From Rhodospirillaceae bacterium (lineage in GTDB: Bacteria > Pseudomonadota > Alphaproteobacteria > Rhodospirillales > Magnetospirillaceae): a DNA stretch of 7,699 bases. Of this stretch, positions 5,611 through 7,699 are shown one piece after another (within the stretch, counting starts at the first letter, position 1; the number at the start of each line of letters is the position of its first letter). The stretch lies in NCBI GenBank assembly GCA_030151865.1, contig JASLCK010000304.1, forward strand, positions 1 through 7,699, written 5' to 3'. Both the position numbers and the translations under genes were made by a program. The notes beneath the pieces were generated by a model. The model had not been told where the DNA came from. It did not search any database and saw only the letters and a list, made by a program, of their open reading frames with translations.

Positions 5611-5714
5611 ACAGACTTTCGGTCGTTCGCACGATTTTCCCGCAAAGCCCCTGGAAACATCGGTGACGACGTATTAAACAGAGGGCTTCACCTCCTGCCG
5701 GAAGGATGGATTCC

Positions 5715-6404
5715 TTGAAAGCCGCCGTCATTGTCTTCCCCGGCTCCAACTGCGACCGTGATGTCGCCGTGGCGCTTGAGGCCAGCATGGGCCGGCCGCC
5801 CCTCATGGTGTGGCACCGCGATACCGATCTTCCCGCCGTCGACCTGATTGTCGTTCCGGGCGGGTTCTCTTATGGCGACTATCTGCGCTGCGGCGCCATG
5901 GCCGCCCATTCGCCGATCATGCGCGAGGTCAAGGCCCGCGCCGACAAGGGCACCCCGGTGCTGGGCATCTGCAACGGGTTCCAGATCCTGACGGAAACCG
6001 GTCTGCTGCCTGGCGTCCTGATGCGCAATGCCAAGCTGAAGTTCATCTGCAAGGACGTCCATCTGCGGGTCGAAACCAACGAAAGCCCGTTCACCCGCCT
6101 GCATCAGGCCGGTGACGTGGTGCGCTATCCGATTGCGCATGCCGAAGGCAATTACTTCGCCGACGCCGCCACCCTGGACCGCCTGGAAGGCGAAGGCCTG
6201 GTGGCCTTCCGCTACGCCAACGCCCAGGGCGAGGTGACCGCCGAAGTTAACCCCAACGGGGCGTCGCGCAACATTGCCGGTGTCTTCAACGAAACCCGCA
6301 CCGTTCTGGGCCTGATGCCGCATCCCGAGCGTCTGGCCGAAGCCGCCCTGGGCGGCACCGACGGCAAGCTCATGTTCGATGGTCTGGTGGAGGCTTTGTC
6401 GTGA
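5715..6404 (+). CDS. purQ: Phosphoribosylformylglycinamidine synthase, glutaminase subunit PurQ
   Basis: PurQ releases ammonia from glutamine for PurL, which converts FGAR to FGAM in the fourth step of de novo purine synthesis. It is a cytosolic class I glutamine amidotransferase. With the TTG start it has 229 residues, and the N-terminus KAAVIVFPGSNCDRD fits the family. The triad is visible: nucleophile Cys86 in GICNGFQ, and His203 and Glu205 in PHPER. PGGFSYGDYLRCGAMAA (48-64) is the oxyanion-side motif, and the C-terminal part contains HAEGNYF. Start choice: an in-frame ATG at 5706 directly abuts GGAAGG (5700-5705), leaving no spacer. The TTG at 5715 has a 9-base gap and gives the usual N-terminus, so I prefer it; the ATG would add Met-Asp-Ser. 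The stop TGA overlaps the purL GTG. No purS or purC lies immediately upstream. Confidence 0.96.
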   Translation: MKAAVIVFPGSNCDRDVAVALEASMGRPPLMVWHRDTDLPAVDLIVVPGGFSYGDYLRCGAMAAHSPIMREVKARADKGTPVLGICNGFQILTETGLLPGVLMRNAKLKFICKDVHLRVETNESPFTRLHQAGDVVRYPIAHAEGNYFADAATLDRLEGEGLVAFRYANAQGEVTAEVNPNGASRNIAGVFNETRTVLGLMPHPERLAEAALGGTDGKLMFDGLVEALS

Positions 6405-7699
6405 CCAACAACACTAACGCCCCCATCACCCCCGAGGTGATCAAGTCGCACGGTCTGACCGACGACGAATACAAGCTGGTTCTGGACATCATGGGCCGCG
6501 AGCCCAACATCACCGAACTGGGCATTTTCTCGGTGATGTGGTCGGAACATTGTTCCTACAAATCCTCGAAGAAGTGGCTGAAGACCCTGCCGACCAAGGC
6601 TCCTTGGGTCATCTGCGGTCCGGGCGAAAACGCCGGCGTCATCGATATCGGTGACGGTCAGGCCGCCATCTTCAAGATGGAAAGCCACAACCACCCCAGC
6701 TTCATCGAGCCCTATCAGGGCGCGGCGACCGGCGTGGGCGGCATTCTGCGCGACGTCTTCACCATGGGCGCGCGCCCCATCGCCAACATGAACGCGCTGC
6801 GCTTCGGCGATCCCAGCCACCCCAAGACCCGGCATCTGGTCAACGGCGTGGTCGCAGGCATCGGCGGCTATGGCAATTGCATCGGCGTGCCGACCATCGG
6901 CGGCGAAACCAATTTCCATGCCAGCTATAACGGCAACATCCTGGTCAACGCCATGACCGTGGGTCTGGCCCAGACCGACCGCATCTTCTATTCGGCGGCG
7001 GCGGGTGTCGGCAACCCGGTGGTCTATGTCGGCTCGAAGACCGGCCGCGACGGCATTCACGGCGCCACCATGGCGTCGGCCGAGTTCTCGGAAGATAACG
7101 AGGAAAAGCGTCCCACCGTTCAGGTCGGCGACCCCTTCACCGAAAAGCTGCTGGTGGAAGCCTGCCTGGAACTGATGTCCACCGACGCCATCGTCGCCAT
7201 TCAGGACATGGGCGCGGCGGGTTTGACCTCGTCCTCGTTCGAAATGGCCTCGAAGGGCGGTCTGGGCATCGAGATGGACCTGGACGCCGTGCCGATGCGC
7301 GAAGAGAGCATGACCGCTTACGAGATCATGCTGTCGGAATCGCAAGAACGCATGCTGATGGTGCTGAAGCCCGGCCGCGAGGACATGGCCCGCGCCGTGT
7401 TCGAAAAGTGGGAACTGGACTTCGCCATCGTCGGCACCCTGACCGATACCGGCCGCATGGTGCTCAAGCGCCATGGCGAGGTGGTCGCCGATCTGCCGAT
7501 CGATCCGCTGGCCGCCGCCAGCCCGGAATATGACCGTCCTTGGGTGCCCTCGACCAAGCGTCCGGTGATCGATTTGCACGACGTGCCGTCGCACAATCCG
7601 CTGGTGGCGCTGAAGACCCTGCTGGGCTCGCCCGACCTGGCCAGCCGCCGCTGGATCTGGGAACGCTACGATCACATGGTGATGAACGACACGGTGGTG
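6401..7699 (+). CDS. purL: Phosphoribosylformylglycinamidine synthase subunit PurL, 3'-truncated by window edge
   Basis: PurL is the ATP-dependent synthetase subunit that aminates FGAR with ammonia delivered by PurQ. 433 codons are visible and the frame is open to the window edge with no internal stop. The catalytic His50 is in MWSEHCSYKSSKKWL, the ATP/Mg segment is ESHNHPSFIEPYQGAATG (94-111), followed by GGILRD, GVPTIGGETNFH, and later DMGAAGLTSSSFEMASKGG. The catalytic His near residue 50 marks the small PurL type, which needs separate PurQ and PurS, rather than the large fused type of E. coli. The start is GTG 6401, whose GTGA overlaps the purQ stop; GGAGG lies just upstream within the purQ 3' end. 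The overlap suggests coupled translation and matched subunit levels. About 300 more residues are expected beyond the window. Confidence 0.97.
   Translation, partial: MTNNTNAPITPEVIKSHGLTDDEYKLVLDIMGREPNITELGIFSVMWSEHCSYKSSKKWLKTLPTKAPWVICGPGENAGVIDIGDGQAAIFKMESHNHPSFIEPYQGAATGVGGILRDVFTMGARPIANMNALRFGDPSHPKTRHLVNGVVAGIGGYGNCIGVPTIGGETNFHASYNGNILVNAMTVGLAQTDRIFYSAAAGVGNPVVYVGSKTGRDGIHGATMASAEFSEDNEEKRPTVQVGDPFTEKLLVEACLELMSTDAIVAIQDMGAAGLTSSSFEMASKGGLGIEMDLDAVPMREESMTAYEIMLSESQERMLMVLKPGREDMARAVFEKWELDFAIVGTLTDTGRMVLKRHGEVVADLPIDPLAAASPEYDRPWVPSTKRPVIDLHDVPSHNPLVALKTLLGSPDLASRRWIWERYDHMVMNDTVV

Noticed and set aside
5672..5677. TATTAA as a -10 box for purQ
   Set aside because: It is at a fitting distance from the start, but no -35-like hexamer lies 16-18 bases upstream, so I do not call a promoter.
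5546..5806. 86-codon minus-strand frame between the coiled-coil gene and purQ, and a 67-codon one at 5457-5660
   Set aside because: No Shine-Dalgarno, no family features; they lie over the predicted promoter, the direct repeats and the purQ start.
6212..7675. 487-codon open frame on the minus strand opposite purL
   Set aside because: It is a His/Gly/Gln-rich antisense shadow of purL, typical of GC-rich genes, and shows no domain or ribosome binding site.
1..7699. CRISPR array, tRNA gene, insertion sequence or prophage remains
   Set aside because: No regularly spaced repeats, cloverleaf-like segments, terminal inverted repeats with transposase, or phage-like genes were seen; the window is nearly filled with housekeeping genes.

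Overview
This window looks like ordinary chromosomal DNA from a GC-rich alphaproteobacterium, most likely a Rhodospirillales relative such as Magnetospirillum. The basis is codon use, the GMGGMGDMDF tail of GroEL, a small-type PurL preceded by PurQ, and a coiled-coil gene/zapA/6S RNA/5-FCL cluster. The genus is an inference from memory of protein style, not from a search.

Layout: (1) 2-1099, plus strand: the 3' two thirds of groEL, ending in a strong Rho-independent terminator. (2) 1249-3120, plus strand: a ClC-type chloride/proton antiporter, then a stand-alone receiver-domain response regulator. The 87-bp gap between them carries two inverted repeats, one of which would cover the regulator's ribosome binding site. 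(3) 3136-5460, minus strand and convergent with region 2: in transcription order a small coiled-coil protein, the division protein ZapA, a 6S RNA, 5-formyltetrahydrofolate cyclo-ligase and a YmdB-type metallophosphoesterase. I see a sigma70-like promoter in front of the coiled-coil gene and a second one in front of the 6S RNA that overlaps the zapA stop codon. (4) 5715-7699, plus strand and divergent from region 3: purQ and the first 433 codons of purL, translationally coupled through a GTGA overlap. PurL runs off the window.

Functionally the window joins protein folding (GroEL), anion/proton exchange (ClC), an orphan phosphorelay receiver, cell division (ZapA), global transcription control (6S RNA), folate metabolism (5-FCL) and de novo purine synthesis (PurQ/PurL). 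5-FCL feeds the one-carbon folate pool that purine synthesis consumes.

I found no mobile element, CRISPR array, tRNA or clear undescribed system. The items most worth a second look are non-coding: the hairpin over the response-regulator ribosome binding site, the 6S RNA and its promoter, and an 11-bp direct repeat in and upstream of the promoter of the zapA operon. Three likely non-ATG starts (TTG for purQ and the coiled-coil gene, GTG for purL) are also notable.
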